DNA of 64,000 nt, from contig NZ_JADWDC010000008.1 in assembly GCF_020640915.1 (NCBI RefSeq), forward strand, positions 62,001 through 126,000, read 5' to 3'. The notes beneath the pieces were generated by a model. It did not search any database and was not told the DNA's origin. It worked only from the letters and a program-made list of their open reading frames with translations. This document shows positions 7,956 through 17,178 of the stretch, one piece after another. Position numbers and translations under genes: made by a program. How positions within the stretch are numbered: position 1 is the stretch's first letter; each line of letters starts with the position of its first letter. The DNA is from Waterburya agarophytonicola KI4 (GTDB lineage Bacteria; Cyanobacteriota; Cyanobacteriia; Cyanobacteriales; Xenococcaceae).

Positions 7956-10900
7956 ATGACTACTATTAATCAACCCCCCAACCCCGAACCAGAGAAGTCT
8001 AATCCTTTCAAGTGGTTGGTAAGCAAATTAAAAGCTTCGCCCAAAAAAACAGCGAGTGGCATAGTTGCGATCGCAGCTTTGGGTAGTTTAGGTTATTGGG
8101 GGCTTGATGTCTTAGTTAAAAAGAAATTACCGCCGTTTCTAGAAACTCAGATCAGCAAATTTGTTGAACGCCCGATCGATCTGGGAGAGGTTGAGGGGTT
8201 TTCTCTGTCGGGGATTGAATTTGGCAAGACGGTAATTCCTCCTACGGCTACAGATCCCGATAAGGTATCTCTTGAAGGGGTTAAAGTCGGGTTTAATCTT
8301 TTGCCTGTCTTATTTAGGCGTACTCTTCCTCTCGATGTTACTTTAACTCAACCCGATATTTATTTGGAACAGGAACGGGATGGGGAATGGATTAATTTAG
8401 ATTTTTTAGCTAGCGATGAAGAGAAAAAAGATCCTTTATTATATTTTGATGTCGATATTGATGTCGATCGAGCCGATATTACCGCCGTACCCTACGAACA
8501 AAACCCCCTCAAAGCCCAAGTAGATGGTAGGGGTAGGTTTAATCAAAAAGAAGAATTACTCGAATACGATCTCGATGCGGGTATCGAAGAGGCGAAAGCT
8601 TCTGTTAAAGGCAATACCGCCCTCCAGACTGGTACTACCGATACTAAATTATTGGTAGAAGATTTAGCTTTAACCGATGTCGCAACCCTTTTACCGATTC
8701 CTGTCGAAATAGGTACGGGAAAACTTAATGCAGAGTTAGATATTAAGATCCCTTCCTGGGATAAAATTACCGCAGCCAATATTCGAGGGGAGGTAAATCT
8801 GCAAAATGTTACGGGAGAAGTTACCGACTTAGATACCCCCATTAGTGCCGAGTCTAAACTAAATTTTAGCGATCGCAATGCGGAAATTGAACAAACTCAA
8901 GCTACCTTTGGCGATATTACGGCACAGGTAGACGGACAAGTTAATTTAGATAGCGGTTATGATGTAGAAGCGGTAGTCTTACCTTTTCAGATAGCTAGTT
9001 TACCTCCTGCCTTAATCGAACAATTACCCGTACCCGTAGCGGGGGAAGTAGAAGCCCAGGTTAAGCTGCGCGGGGCAATTAAAGAACCCAAGTTAACGGG
9101 AAATATTAATAATACTCAGACGATAACCCTAGATAAAACCCAATTTAAACGAGTTAATGCTGACTTTCGGGCAGATTTGGCTAAAGTTGTTCTAGAAAAT
9201 GTGCAGATAGATCCTGTAGCGGGGGGAAGTATTCTGGCAGAAGGAACAATTGAAACTAATATCCAACAGGCTTTAAGTAGAGATAGCCCGATTAGTATTA
9301 ACAATATGCCTTTGGCATTTAGTTTTAAAGCAGATCTACCGACTCAAGAGTTAGTCGCGCCTTATTATGAATTACCTCAAGATGTCACAGTCGGCAATCT
9401 TGACGCGCGGGGACAAATTGACGGTACGGTGAATAACCCCAAAGCAATTGTTAAATGGGATCTAGCAGAAGCAAATGCCCCCAACTTAGAAGATATTGCA
9501 GGTTCGGGTACGGCTATCTTTGCTAATAATAATTTGTCTTTGCAGGATACGACTATTACCTACGGAGATGGCAAAGCAGATCTCATAGCAGATGCTAATT
9601 TATCAACCAAACAATGGCAAGCAGATATCAATGCTAATTCCCTTAACCTGACTCCCTTTCTGGCTCAAGTTAATAACCCCAACCTGAACTTAAATCGCCC
9701 TCTCTCAGTAGAGACAGCTAAAATCAATTTAAACGGCAAACTCGATCGATTAGATCCAGAAAAAATTCGGGGTACTGCGGATCTCAATCTTAATGTAGAT
9801 GGTGGAGATGTTGCGGTTAATAGTCAGTTGAACAACGGCAATATTGTAGCCAAAGCAGTTACCAATAATATTGCGATCGATAATTTTGTCCCTAGTCTTC
9901 CTGTCTCGACAAAATTGCAGTCAGGCACAATTAACGCTTCGGGTAAATTAAAGCAGCTATTAGAAATTCCCAATAATGGCAACGTAGACAGCCTCAAAGT
10001 AGATGTCGATCTTAACTTGACTGTAGATGGTGAAGCCGTAGCAGTTAACAGTCAGATTGATTCGGGTATAGTGCAAGCCAATGCCAATACCAGCCAAATA
10101 AACCTCAATCGAGTCGCGCCCAATTTACCAATTCCTGCCAACTTGCGATCGAGTAAAGTTACCGCTTCGGCAGAATTACAACAGCTATTAGCTTTTAGTG
10201 AAAATCCCAATCTCAGTACGGTAGATGCCACCCTAGATGCCGACTTAGATGTAGCAGCAGGAACGATCAAAGCGATCGCCAGTCTAGATAATAATCAATG
10301 GCAAGCTAATCTTAATGCCAATAATATTAGTTCTCAATTGTTGTTAGATAAGTTTGCACCAGAAAATTTAGCTGCCATCCCCACAGACAATATTAACGCC
10401 CAGGCAGATCTAACAGGGGATATCAATCCGCTACTTAATAACAATAACCAGCTTAATGTTCCCATTACCGTAAACCAACTAGCAGTTAATTCTGGCGAAC
10501 AAAGGATTAATGCTAAAGGTAATTTAACCTTAACCGATGTTACCAATAACTTAGATGTCACCAATACAGATTTAGATGTTGCTGCAAATATAGATTTCGA
10601 TCGCCTTCCCATCAAAGAAATACTGACTGTTACGACTCAAGACAATCAGTTAATAGCGGAAAGCGTCAATATCAAAGGTAAGGCAGTGTTTGACGGGCAA
10701 TTTAACGGCAAACAGCTACTGTCAGCCCCCAGCAACCCCGAAAACATCAATTTAACAGGAGACTTAAGCTTACAAAATTTTGCCTTTAACGATATTGTCT
10801 TCGATCCAGCAATGGCGGGAAATGTTACCGTGCAACCAGGCAAGGAAATCGCCCTCAATCTTCAAGGAAAGCAGGATGTAATTGCAGCTACTGCCGTACC

Positions 10901-13811
10901 CTGTACCGAAAGTGATTGCAAACTACCTTACCTGCCTAATAATTTAGAATTTCGTCAGGGAGAAAATACCGACAATCCCATTATTGCTACGGGAAATCGT
11001 AATGGCGATAAATTCTCTTTAGATATCAAGAACTTTCCCCTGGCACTCCTCAACATCGCCCCCGCTAAATCCGCAGGAATTGAAGGGAAGTTGGCTGGTA
11101 CGACTACGGGGAATGTCGATCTCGATCTCTATACCCTGGCAGCCGAGGGAGATATCGCGATTAATAATCCTGGGGTGGGCTATATCCAAGCAGATAACCT
11201 CAAGGCTGATTTTAACTACGATCCTGTTAATAATATCGCCGAACTGACTAGTTCTTCTTTAAATTTGGGGGATAGTGAATACAATCTCAATGCAGCCTTA
11301 AATTTAGAATCGGGACAAATTGATGGGAAATTAAATATCCCCGAAGCCTATATTCAAGACATTTTAACCACATTTCGCTGGTTCACCATTGAAGACGTTA
11401 CCAACCTATTTAATATTGCCGATTATGCCGATCCCAATGCAGTAAAACCAGCACCAGAAAAAGATCTAGTTGATCGCACTATCGCCCGCAAACTAAACCA
11501 ATTACGGATTGTCAATCGCAAAATTCAAGCCAATGCTGCTGCTAAAGAAAAAGGCAATATCCCCAGCGAGTTAGATGTTGAAGGCAAATATACAGGTGAA
11601 ATTATTATTGGCGGAACAATTCAAACACCCGAAGCTGACTTTCAAGTAGAAGGTAACGATTGGCAATGGCAACCCACCCAAGCTTATCCCAATATTGTAC
11701 CGCCCTTGGGTTTGGTAATCGAAGAATCGCAATATATCAGCATTCCCAAACTACTAGTTAAAGGAAAACTACAAGGTACAGAAGTCGATCTGGCTAAAGC
11801 CGAATTACAAGTACAAGAAGCTGCAATGTCGTTACGGGGTAAACTCTCTCCCGAACAATTTAATACTAAATTTGCTGTGGCTAATTTAACTATCGATAAT
11901 ATTGCCAACTTCGTGGATATTCCTGTAGATCTAGCGGGGGAAATAAACACCGTTGGTACTCTTAAAGGAACAATCGAAAAACCCGAACTGGCAGGAAAAA
12001 TTGCCTTTACTGAAGGGGCGTTTAATGGCAATATCTTACCCGCAGAAATAGCAGGAAATTATGACTATGATGGTACTAGATTGGGTTTTGATACTACTGC
12101 CCCAGATTCTATTCGAGTAGAGGCTAGCGTACCCTATCCCATTATCCCAGGAAAAAGCGATCGCTTTACAGCCAAAGCCGATTTAGATAAAGAAGCTTTT
12201 GTTTTTCTCGATGCCTTTAGTCAAAATTATTTAAACTGGATTGGTGGCGGAGGCGATGCTAATTTAGAAGCCAAAGCTCGTTTGGACTTAGATAGAGAGG
12301 GTATAATCTACGATCTCGATGCAGATGGCGTAATTAACCTAGAAAATGCCAATATAGGCGTCGAAACACCATTTTTCTCCGAAAAATTTATCGGTACGGG
12401 CAAAATTACCCTCAAGAATCAAATCATCAATGTGGAAACTCTAGACGGTATCTTTGCCGAGAAAGATTTATCGGTTACGGGAAAATTACCGATTCTCAAG
12501 GAAGTAAAAAGCTTAGACAAACCCCTCTCTATCGATCTTCCTCCAGGGGAAATCGACATCAAAAAACTATATAAAGGAGGAGTAGAAGGCAAAGTAACTG
12601 TTACGGGGGCATCTTTAAAGCCCGTAATTGGTGGTAAAGTTAACCTCGAAAACGGTAAAATCTCTATTCCCAAAACCGAAAAACCCGAAGAAGATGCAAT
12701 CAAAATTGCCCCAACTAAAACCCAAATTCCCCAATTAACTGCAAGTACAACCAATAATAAAAAAGCAGTTGCTAAAGCTTCGGGTACAAAATCAACTACG
12801 GCGTCTTCTTCCTTTGTCACCGCCCTTGATAATTTACAAATCAACCTTAAAGAATTTAAGCTAGAACAAGCTCCTCTTTATAAATTTCAATTAGACGGGG
12901 GGTTGACTCTCAACGGTACTGTAGACGAACCGCGCAACATCATACCCAAGGGTACGTTACAGTTAACCACAGCGGACGTTAACTTGTTTAGCAACAGCTT
13001 TGAGTTAGCCCGCAATCTCGAAAATACTATTGTTTTCACCCCTGAAGCTGGAGTATTCAATCCGACTCTTTACGCCGTTTTAGAAACTGAGGTTGAAGAC
13101 TTTGAGGAAGAAGCCCAATCCAATAGCCTGTTTTCAGCAGAATCTAACTCCAATGAGATAGACGATCCTATTACCAATACCAATAATAGTGAAACCATTC
13201 AAATTAATTTGGCTATTGATGGACAAGCAGAAGAAATATTGCCCAACTTAGCCCAAACAAGCACTAACTGCAATATTCGCCCTAATGACTCGCCTTTATT
13301 AGAAAATAGTAAATACTATTCTCAAACAGAATTAAATCGATTGACACAGTGTTTTAACGAAGCTTCTTTATCAGGTATAAATAGTCGAGAGCTAATCGAT
13401 TCGACTGCAGTACAATTAACCAGTACTCCCTCTCTAGATCGAGGAGAAATAGTCGGTTTATTAAGCAACAAGTTTCTAGCTTTTGCCGAAAACACCATTT
13501 CAGGAGGGGGGGGAGAAGGCTTGAGTCAATCGAGACTGTTTGATATAGGGGTACAAAGATTTATAGTTTCACCCATTATCGATCGCGCAGTCTATCAAGT
13601 AGAAGATACTACGGTTGCCTGGGGAAAAAAAGTAGGCTTGCATTACTTCACCGTATATCCCAATGTCGAAGGAACATATGAAATCAACAAAAAATCATCT
13701 CTAAGATTTACCTATGACTACAACATATTGGCTAATGTATCCGACGTATTTGATGATGATACAACAACCAACAACGAAATTCGAGTCCTTTATGAGCTTA
13801 ATTTCAAATAA
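7956..13811 (+). CDS. tamB: TamB-like translocation/assembly module protein (DUF490)
   Basis: A 1951-residue protein of the TamB/AsmA-like family. Residues about 33-52 (ASGIVAIAALGSLGYWGLDV) form one inner-membrane anchor. The remainder is a long beta-rich rod of repeated units (for example the near-duplicate LNVDGGDVAVNSQ and LTVDGEAVAVNSQ blocks) expected to bridge the periplasm, with a hydrophobic groove carrying lipids or outer-membrane proteins. A low-complexity Thr/Ser/Lys linker lies at about 1580-1620. The final 350 residues match the TamB C-terminal domain and end in an aromatic beta strand (IRVLYELNFK), as expected of something that docks with an Omp85 barrel. In cyanobacteria and plastids the homologue (TIC236 type) supports outer-envelope biogenesis. 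It stands alone, with no tamA beside it. Confidence 0.88.
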   Translation: MTTINQPPNPEPEKSNPFKWLVSKLKASPKKTASGIVAIAALGSLGYWGLDVLVKKKLPPFLETQISKFVERPIDLGEVEGFSLSGIEFGKTVIPPTATDPDKVSLEGVKVGFNLLPVLFRRTLPLDVTLTQPDIYLEQERDGEWINLDFLASDEEKKDPLLYFDVDIDVDRADITAVPYEQNPLKAQVDGRGRFNQKEELLEYDLDAGIEEAKASVKGNTALQTGTTDTKLLVEDLALTDVATLLPIPVEIGTGKLNAELDIKIPSWDKITAANIRGEVNLQNVTGEVTDLDTPISAESKLNFSDRNAEIEQTQATFGDITAQVDGQVNLDSGYDVEAVVLPFQIASLPPALIEQLPVPVAGEVEAQVKLRGAIKEPKLTGNINNTQTITLDKTQFKRVNADFRADLAKVVLENVQIDPVAGGSILAEGTIETNIQQALSRDSPISINNMPLAFSFKADLPTQELVAPYYELPQDVTVGNLDARGQIDGTVNNPKAIVKWDLAEANAPNLEDIAGSGTAIFANNNLSLQDTTITYGDGKADLIADANLSTKQWQADINANSLNLTPFLAQVNNPNLNLNRPLSVETAKINLNGKLDRLDPEKIRGTADLNLNVDGGDVAVNSQLNNGNIVAKAVTNNIAIDNFVPSLPVSTKLQSGTINASGKLKQLLEIPNNGNVDSLKVDVDLNLTVDGEAVAVNSQIDSGIVQANANTSQINLNRVAPNLPIPANLRSSKVTASAELQQLLAFSENPNLSTVDATLDADLDVAAGTIKAIASLDNNQWQANLNANNISSQLLLDKFAPENLAAIPTDNINAQADLTGDINPLLNNNNQLNVPITVNQLAVNSGEQRINAKGNLTLTDVTNNLDVTNTDLDVAANIDFDRLPIKEILTVTTQDNQLIAESVNIKGKAVFDGQFNGKQLLSAPSNPENINLTGDLSLQNFAFNDIVFDPAMAGNVTVQPGKEIALNLQGKQDVIAATAVPCTESDCKLPYLPNNLEFRQGENTDNPIIATGNRNGDKFSLDIKNFPLALLNIAPAKSAGIEGKLAGTTTGNVDLDLYTLAAEGDIAINNPGVGYIQADNLKADFNYDPVNNIAELTSSSLNLGDSEYNLNAALNLESGQIDGKLNIPEAYIQDILTTFRWFTIEDVTNLFNIADYADPNAVKPAPEKDLVDRTIARKLNQLRIVNRKIQANAAAKEKGNIPSELDVEGKYTGEIIIGGTIQTPEADFQVEGNDWQWQPTQAYPNIVPPLGLVIEESQYISIPKLLVKGKLQGTEVDLAKAELQVQEAAMSLRGKLSPEQFNTKFAVANLTIDNIANFVDIPVDLAGEINTVGTLKGTIEKPELAGKIAFTEGAFNGNILPAEIAGNYDYDGTRLGFDTTAPDSIRVEASVPYPIIPGKSDRFTAKADLDKEAFVFLDAFSQNYLNWIGGGGDANLEAKARLDLDREGIIYDLDADGVINLENANIGVETPFFSEKFIGTGKITLKNQIINVETLDGIFAEKDLSVTGKLPILKEVKSLDKPLSIDLPPGEIDIKKLYKGGVEGKVTVTGASLKPVIGGKVNLENGKISIPKTEKPEEDAIKIAPTKTQIPQLTASTTNNKKAVAKASGTKSTTASSSFVTALDNLQINLKEFKLEQAPLYKFQLDGGLTLNGTVDEPRNIIPKGTLQLTTADVNLFSNSFELARNLENTIVFTPEAGVFNPTLYAVLETEVEDFEEEAQSNSLFSAESNSNEIDDPITNTNNSETIQINLAIDGQAEEILPNLAQTSTNCNIRPNDSPLLENSKYYSQTELNRLTQCFNEASLSGINSRELIDSTAVQLTSTPSLDRGEIVGLLSNKFLAFAENTISGGGGEGLSQSRLFDIGVQRFIVSPIIDRAVYQVEDTTVAWGKKVGLHYFTVYPNVEGTYEINKKSSLRFTYDYNILANVSDVFDDDTTTNNEIRVLYELNFK

Positions 13812-13917
13812 ACTCCTTCCTCTTCAATTTAATTACGCCTATCTACTAATTACTATTCCTAGCTTTCAAGTGGAATGATTATAATGTCCATTAGCTAACA
13901 GTTTTTATTGTTCTTTA

Positions 13918-14622
13918 ATGCAGCTAAAAATTTCTTTGTCTCCTCGTAAAATTATTCGCTATTTAACAATTGGAGTAATTTTCTTTACTCTAGTGAGTGT
14001 AGGGATTCAAATTTGCAAGTATAGTTATGGCTATCGTGCAGACTGGATGCAACTGTTTAATGTAGACAGAGAATTAAACTTTCCTACTTGGTATTCAGCA
14101 TTAACGATCGCTTTTTGTGCGATTTTACTGAGAATTATTGCAGCGGGTAAAAAACAACAAGGCGATCGCTATACTAAAGATTGGCAACTATTATCGCTGA
14201 TTTTCTGGTTTATGGCGATCGACGAAGTATTGAGTATTCACGAAATTTTAATTATTCCCGAAATAAGCAACGCCCTTAATTTGCCTTGGTTTTTACATTC
14301 GATGTGGGTAATTCCTGGGACAATTTTTGTTATTTGGTTTATCCGACGCTACAGTAAATTTACCAGTAACTTACCCTATATATCCCGTAAACACTTCTTT
14401 TTGGCAGCTTCTTGTTATATTGGGGGAGCGTTATTGATGGAAATGGTTGGTAGCTACATAGCAGAAGCCCAAGGACAACAAAATTTAGTCTATGCTTTAA
14501 CTGCTACCGTCGAAGAAGCAATGGAAATGAGTGGAATTGTTATTTTTGTTTATGGCTTACTTTGTTATCTACGTCAGTGGGCAGATAAGTTCGATCTAGA
14601 AATAACTATATTAAATAAATAA
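13918..14622 (+). CDS. Conserved six-helix membrane protein, unknown function
   Basis: A 234-residue protein with about six hydrophobic segments (roughly 13-33, 58-75, 91-104, 128-143, 158-178, 203-218). Striking charged residues sit inside or at the edge of the helices: AIDEVLSIHE (D102, E103, H108, E109), H127, E175 in LLMEMVGS, and VEEAMEMSG (E199, E200, E203). Such an Asp/Glu/His set in a small membrane protein suggests metal or proton chemistry, but I know no function for the family. It follows the TamB-like gene on the same strand after 106 bp and could share its transcript. The start is the ATG in frame with the first membrane segment. Confidence 0.7.
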   Translation: MQLKISLSPRKIIRYLTIGVIFFTLVSVGIQICKYSYGYRADWMQLFNVDRELNFPTWYSALTIAFCAILLRIIAAGKKQQGDRYTKDWQLLSLIFWFMAIDEVLSIHEILIIPEISNALNLPWFLHSMWVIPGTIFVIWFIRRYSKFTSNLPYISRKHFFLAASCYIGGALLMEMVGSYIAEAQGQQNLVYALTATVEEAMEMSGIVIFVYGLLCYLRQWADKFDLEITILNK

Positions 14623-14701
14623 ATCACCTCATACTTGAGCGCGATCGCAATCGATTTTTAATTTTCCCATGGTTATACAGCTAAATGGCTTTACCGATTA
14701 C

Positions 14702-15115
14702 TCAAAAAATACTGCGTTGTCGTCGAACAGTGAAATTTTGAGATAAAACATTCCAAGGGGAGATGTGCCAATAGTCGATATGGGAGGCGACTAAATTATC
14801 TTCGCTGATTTCTAATTCACTCCATCCAGGAATTGAGATAAGAGGTTTCCAGGGTAAAGGAGAATTCATGTTAAGCGTCCATTCGGTTTGAATTTTTGTT
14901 CCTTCTTGGGTGATGTTATGGACTTCCATTTTAATTTTGCTAAAGAAGCTACTCAAAAACCCAATCATCTCTCGATATTTTTTGACTCCTCTAAATTCAT
15001 TTAAAGGATCTTTAAAGTAAACATCTTCTGCATAGATCTCAAAAGTTTGATTGTCAGGAAATCTTTGATAATCTTGTTTTAAAATTTCTACTAAATCTTT
15101 CTGTTCATTGTTCAT
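14702..15115 (-). CDS. DUF2358 (NTF2-like) protein
   Basis: A 137-residue soluble protein with the DUF2358 pattern common in cyanobacteria and plants: an early LVEILKQDYQRFP helix, then VYFKDPLNEFRGVKKYREM, a WTLNMN strand and a closing WHISPWN. The fold is expected to be a cone-like NTF2/SnoaL cavity; neither enzyme activity nor ligand is established. It lies 33 bp downstream of the ImmA-like gene on the same strand, so read-through is possible, but the family is normally a housekeeping gene with no link to such pairs. Confidence 0.75.
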   Translation of the reverse strand: MNNEQKDLVEILKQDYQRFPDNQTFEIYAEDVYFKDPLNEFRGVKKYREMIGFLSSFFSKIKMEVHNITQEGTKIQTEWTLNMNSPLPWKPLISIPGWSELEISEDNLVASHIDYWHISPWNVLSQNFTVRRQRSIF

Positions 15116-15148
15116 TATTATTATTTTTCGTCTTTATATTTATATTTA

Positions 15149-15766
15149 TTATTTCAAATAAATCTTACGAGTTTGAGAATCCAGAGAAATCCAACCCAAA
15201 TCTTGTAAGCGAGTAGTTAGATTAGAAATAGTTACTCCCAACTCTTCCGCCATTTTATATAAATGTTGCCATTTAGTTATATCTTTGTCTTTTTTTAATT
15301 CGGTTAATATATGTTGTGGCATCAACAAACATCCTGCAAAGTATTGTGCTTGCCATTCAATTCTAGCCAAATTGCTACTGCGACAAAGAAAAGGCTTTAC
15401 TCGCACATCAATACCTTTTTGTTTTAGCCTAATATAGCTTTCAACCTTTTGCGTATCAATATGTAAGATCCAATGTCCAATTTCATGAGCAATAGTAGAC
15501 TCGCCAAAACCTCCTCTCAGCTTGGGAATATTGTCGTTAATTTCAATTAGTTTTGCTAGGGGTAAAATTCTAGCAGCTACAATTCCTTTCTCGTCTTCAG
15601 GAATAGTATCCCAAACAATATCCAAATCTAAAAATTCGGCAATAATGCTAGCATCAACGGGTAATTGAGGTTCGTTATTTGATTCTGCCATTTTTAACCA
15701 AATATCCAAAGCACGAGCTTCTATATCTAGTTTAGAAATAAATTGAAAAGGACGAAAAACGCTCAC
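15149..15766 (-). CDS. ImmA/IrrE-type zinc metallopeptidase
   Basis: A 205-residue protein of the ImmA/IrrE (COG2856) family. The catalytic zinc motif is HEIGHWILH (about residues 90-98), with a following Glu-rich helix expected to give the third ligand. Relatives include ImmA of ICEBs1, which cleaves the repressor ImmR, and IrrE of Deinococcus, which cleaves the repressor DdrO. Its partner here is the XRE-type gene 20 bp upstream. The C-terminal 60 residues (LYKMAEELGVTISNLTTRLQ) look like a helix-turn-helix, usual in this family. It probably cleaves the neighbouring repressor in response to a signal, but that is inferred from the pairing only. Confidence 0.85.
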   Translation of the reverse strand: MSVFRPFQFISKLDIEARALDIWLKMAESNNEPQLPVDASIIAEFLDLDIVWDTIPEDEKGIVAARILPLAKLIEINDNIPKLRGGFGESTIAHEIGHWILHIDTQKVESYIRLKQKGIDVRVKPFLCRSSNLARIEWQAQYFAGCLLMPQHILTELKKDKDITKWQHLYKMAEELGVTISNLTTRLQDLGWISLDSQTRKIYLK

Positions 15767-15786
15767 TCCTGACTAACTCCCAAGTT

Positions 15787-16128
15787 TTAGCTATCTCGAT
15801 CTGAAGCTTCGCGAAATACTCGTTGGGCAAATTCAGGATTTTCTCGCATCCGACGAAATAAAGCGGGCATATCTTTATAGTGTTGCTTGAGTAAATCTTC
15901 TTCTTGATGGGGAATTCTTCCCGCCAAAAAAATCAATTCTTCTTCATTTAATTTTAAATGCTTTGCCAAACCACGGATAACTTCTTCCTTGGGTGCATAA
16001 TCTGCTCGATTATTTTCTAGTTTAGATAAATAAGTAAAATCTATCTTGAGTAATTTGGCTAATTCTCTTTGAGAAAATTTTCGATCTTTTCGGGCTTGAC
16101 GAATTAATTTACCAAAATCGTTGTCCAC
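15787..16128 (-). CDS. XRE-family helix-turn-helix regulator
   Basis: A 113-residue protein with an N-terminal Cro/C1-type HTH (residues 6-60): LIRQARKDRKFSQRELAKLL followed by the recognition helix DFTYLSKLENNRA. The C-terminal half (ALFRRMRENPEFAQRVFRE) is a short helical tail. It is the first gene of the minus-strand unit XRE-ImmA and is presumably autoregulatory. Such pairs occur as switches of mobile elements and as stand-alone stress or toxin-antitoxin-like modules; no integrase or other mobile-element gene is seen in this window, so it is likely a stand-alone pair. Confidence 0.85.
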   Translation of the reverse strand: MDNDFGKLIRQARKDRKFSQRELAKLLKIDFTYLSKLENNRADYAPKEEVIRGLAKHLKLNEEELIFLAGRIPHQEEDLLKQHYKDMPALFRRMRENPEFAQRVFREASDRDS

Positions 16129-16220
16129 GTTTATTATTCCTTATAATTGAGCTATTTACTTACATCTTAGTTTAGCTTGAATAAACAATCAACAAAAAGA
16201 GTTGAGAAATACATTTTCTT

Positions 16221-16705
16221 TGATTTAGGATCGACAATATCGATTATATTTACCCTCATGTTGTGTATTATCAACGTTATAAATATCCTCGAACTCCTCA
16301 TCTAAGCTTTTCTCCTGGGGTAGGAGGAGACGATCTCAAACTCGATCGCAATGACTTATTCGAGAATTGTCAGGTAGTCGTTACAGAAAAGCTAGACGTT
16401 GGAATCAAGATAATTATTGTTTGAGTTGGGCGGATACTCAAGAATAGGCAAAAATTTGGAACTTAGAAATACCAAATGTAATTTATCGAGGTTTATGGGA
16501 TGAAGCTAAAATAAAAGCGATCGCAAGTAGTTTGGGTAAAGATATTTGTGAAGGTTTTGTGGTTAGAAAAATGGAACAATTTCGCTATAATGATTTTGCT
16601 CTCAATATGCCTAAATGGGTTCGCCCTCATCACGTTAAAACTGACGAGCATTGGATGTATCGAGAAGTTGTTCTTAATCAGTTATTAGCAAACAGTGAAG
16701 ATTGA
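16221..16705 (+). pseudogene. Broken RNA ligase gene (PF09414 type)
   Basis: Two frames preserve parts of an RNA/DNA ligase-family protein. Frame one (from about 16257) reads HVVYYQRYKYPRTPHLSF, then GVGGDDLKLDRND and VVVTEKLD, which is the nucleotidyl-lysine region. It then shifts; the other frame (about 16410-16705) reads NYCLSWADTQE, a stop (TAG), AKIWNLEIPNVIYRGLWDE, CEGFVVRKMEQFRYNDFA and WVRPHHVKTDEHWM. Intact relatives have roughly 90 more residues between the lysine motif and NYCLSW, so there is an internal deletion, a frame change and a stop. It cannot make an active ligase. No intact start codon is apparent. Assignment is by remembered family pattern. Confidence 0.7.
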
Positions 16706-17178
16706 AGATTGGTAATTAATAGTTTGGGTGTTCGTAGTTATCTATTTTCAACAAGGGTCTGTTAGATAGTATCCTAGATATGTATGAAAGCTCATTACTG
16801 GGGAAACGAAAAATTCGTTATTTGCATTGATAATACATAAGATTTGAATGATAGCTGTTTTAGGATAATGTAATTTTGATTAGTCCAGATAATATAAATA
16901 TTAAAGCTTATTGTTGTCAAAATTCCAAGATTAATTTATCGATGTATTAGAAAACACAATAATAATCTTTGTATTTGACTTTTTGTTGCCTTGATGGTAA
17001 AAAAAATCTTGTAGATAAAAGTCCAACTTTAGCAATGATTATAGCAAAACTTATTTGTCAAAACCAGAGCTTTCTGAAACTAAGAATTATTTAATAATCT
17101 TGCAAAATTCTTAATAGAATAGCTGGCGTACAATTATCTTTTACAATACATTTATTTTCTTTATTTATTTGTTTTATA
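16706..17178. other. AT-rich intergenic stretch without recognisable genes
   Basis: About 470 bp between the broken RNA-ligase gene and the HAD protein. I find no open frame with a family signature, tRNA, long inverted repeat or CRISPR-like repeat here. The last 100 bp are extremely AT-rich and probably contain the promoter of the following gene, though no clear -10/-35 pair stands out. Confidence 0.4.

Noticed and set aside
12419-12844. 141-codon minus-strand frame inside the TamB-like gene
   Set aside because: Antisense to a continuous, domain-consistent ORF; composition follows the sense codons.
15149-16705. XRE, ImmA and RNA ligase as a defence island
   Set aside because: The ligase is a pseudogene on the other strand, and no effector or mobile-element gene accompanies the pair; evidence for defence is too thin.
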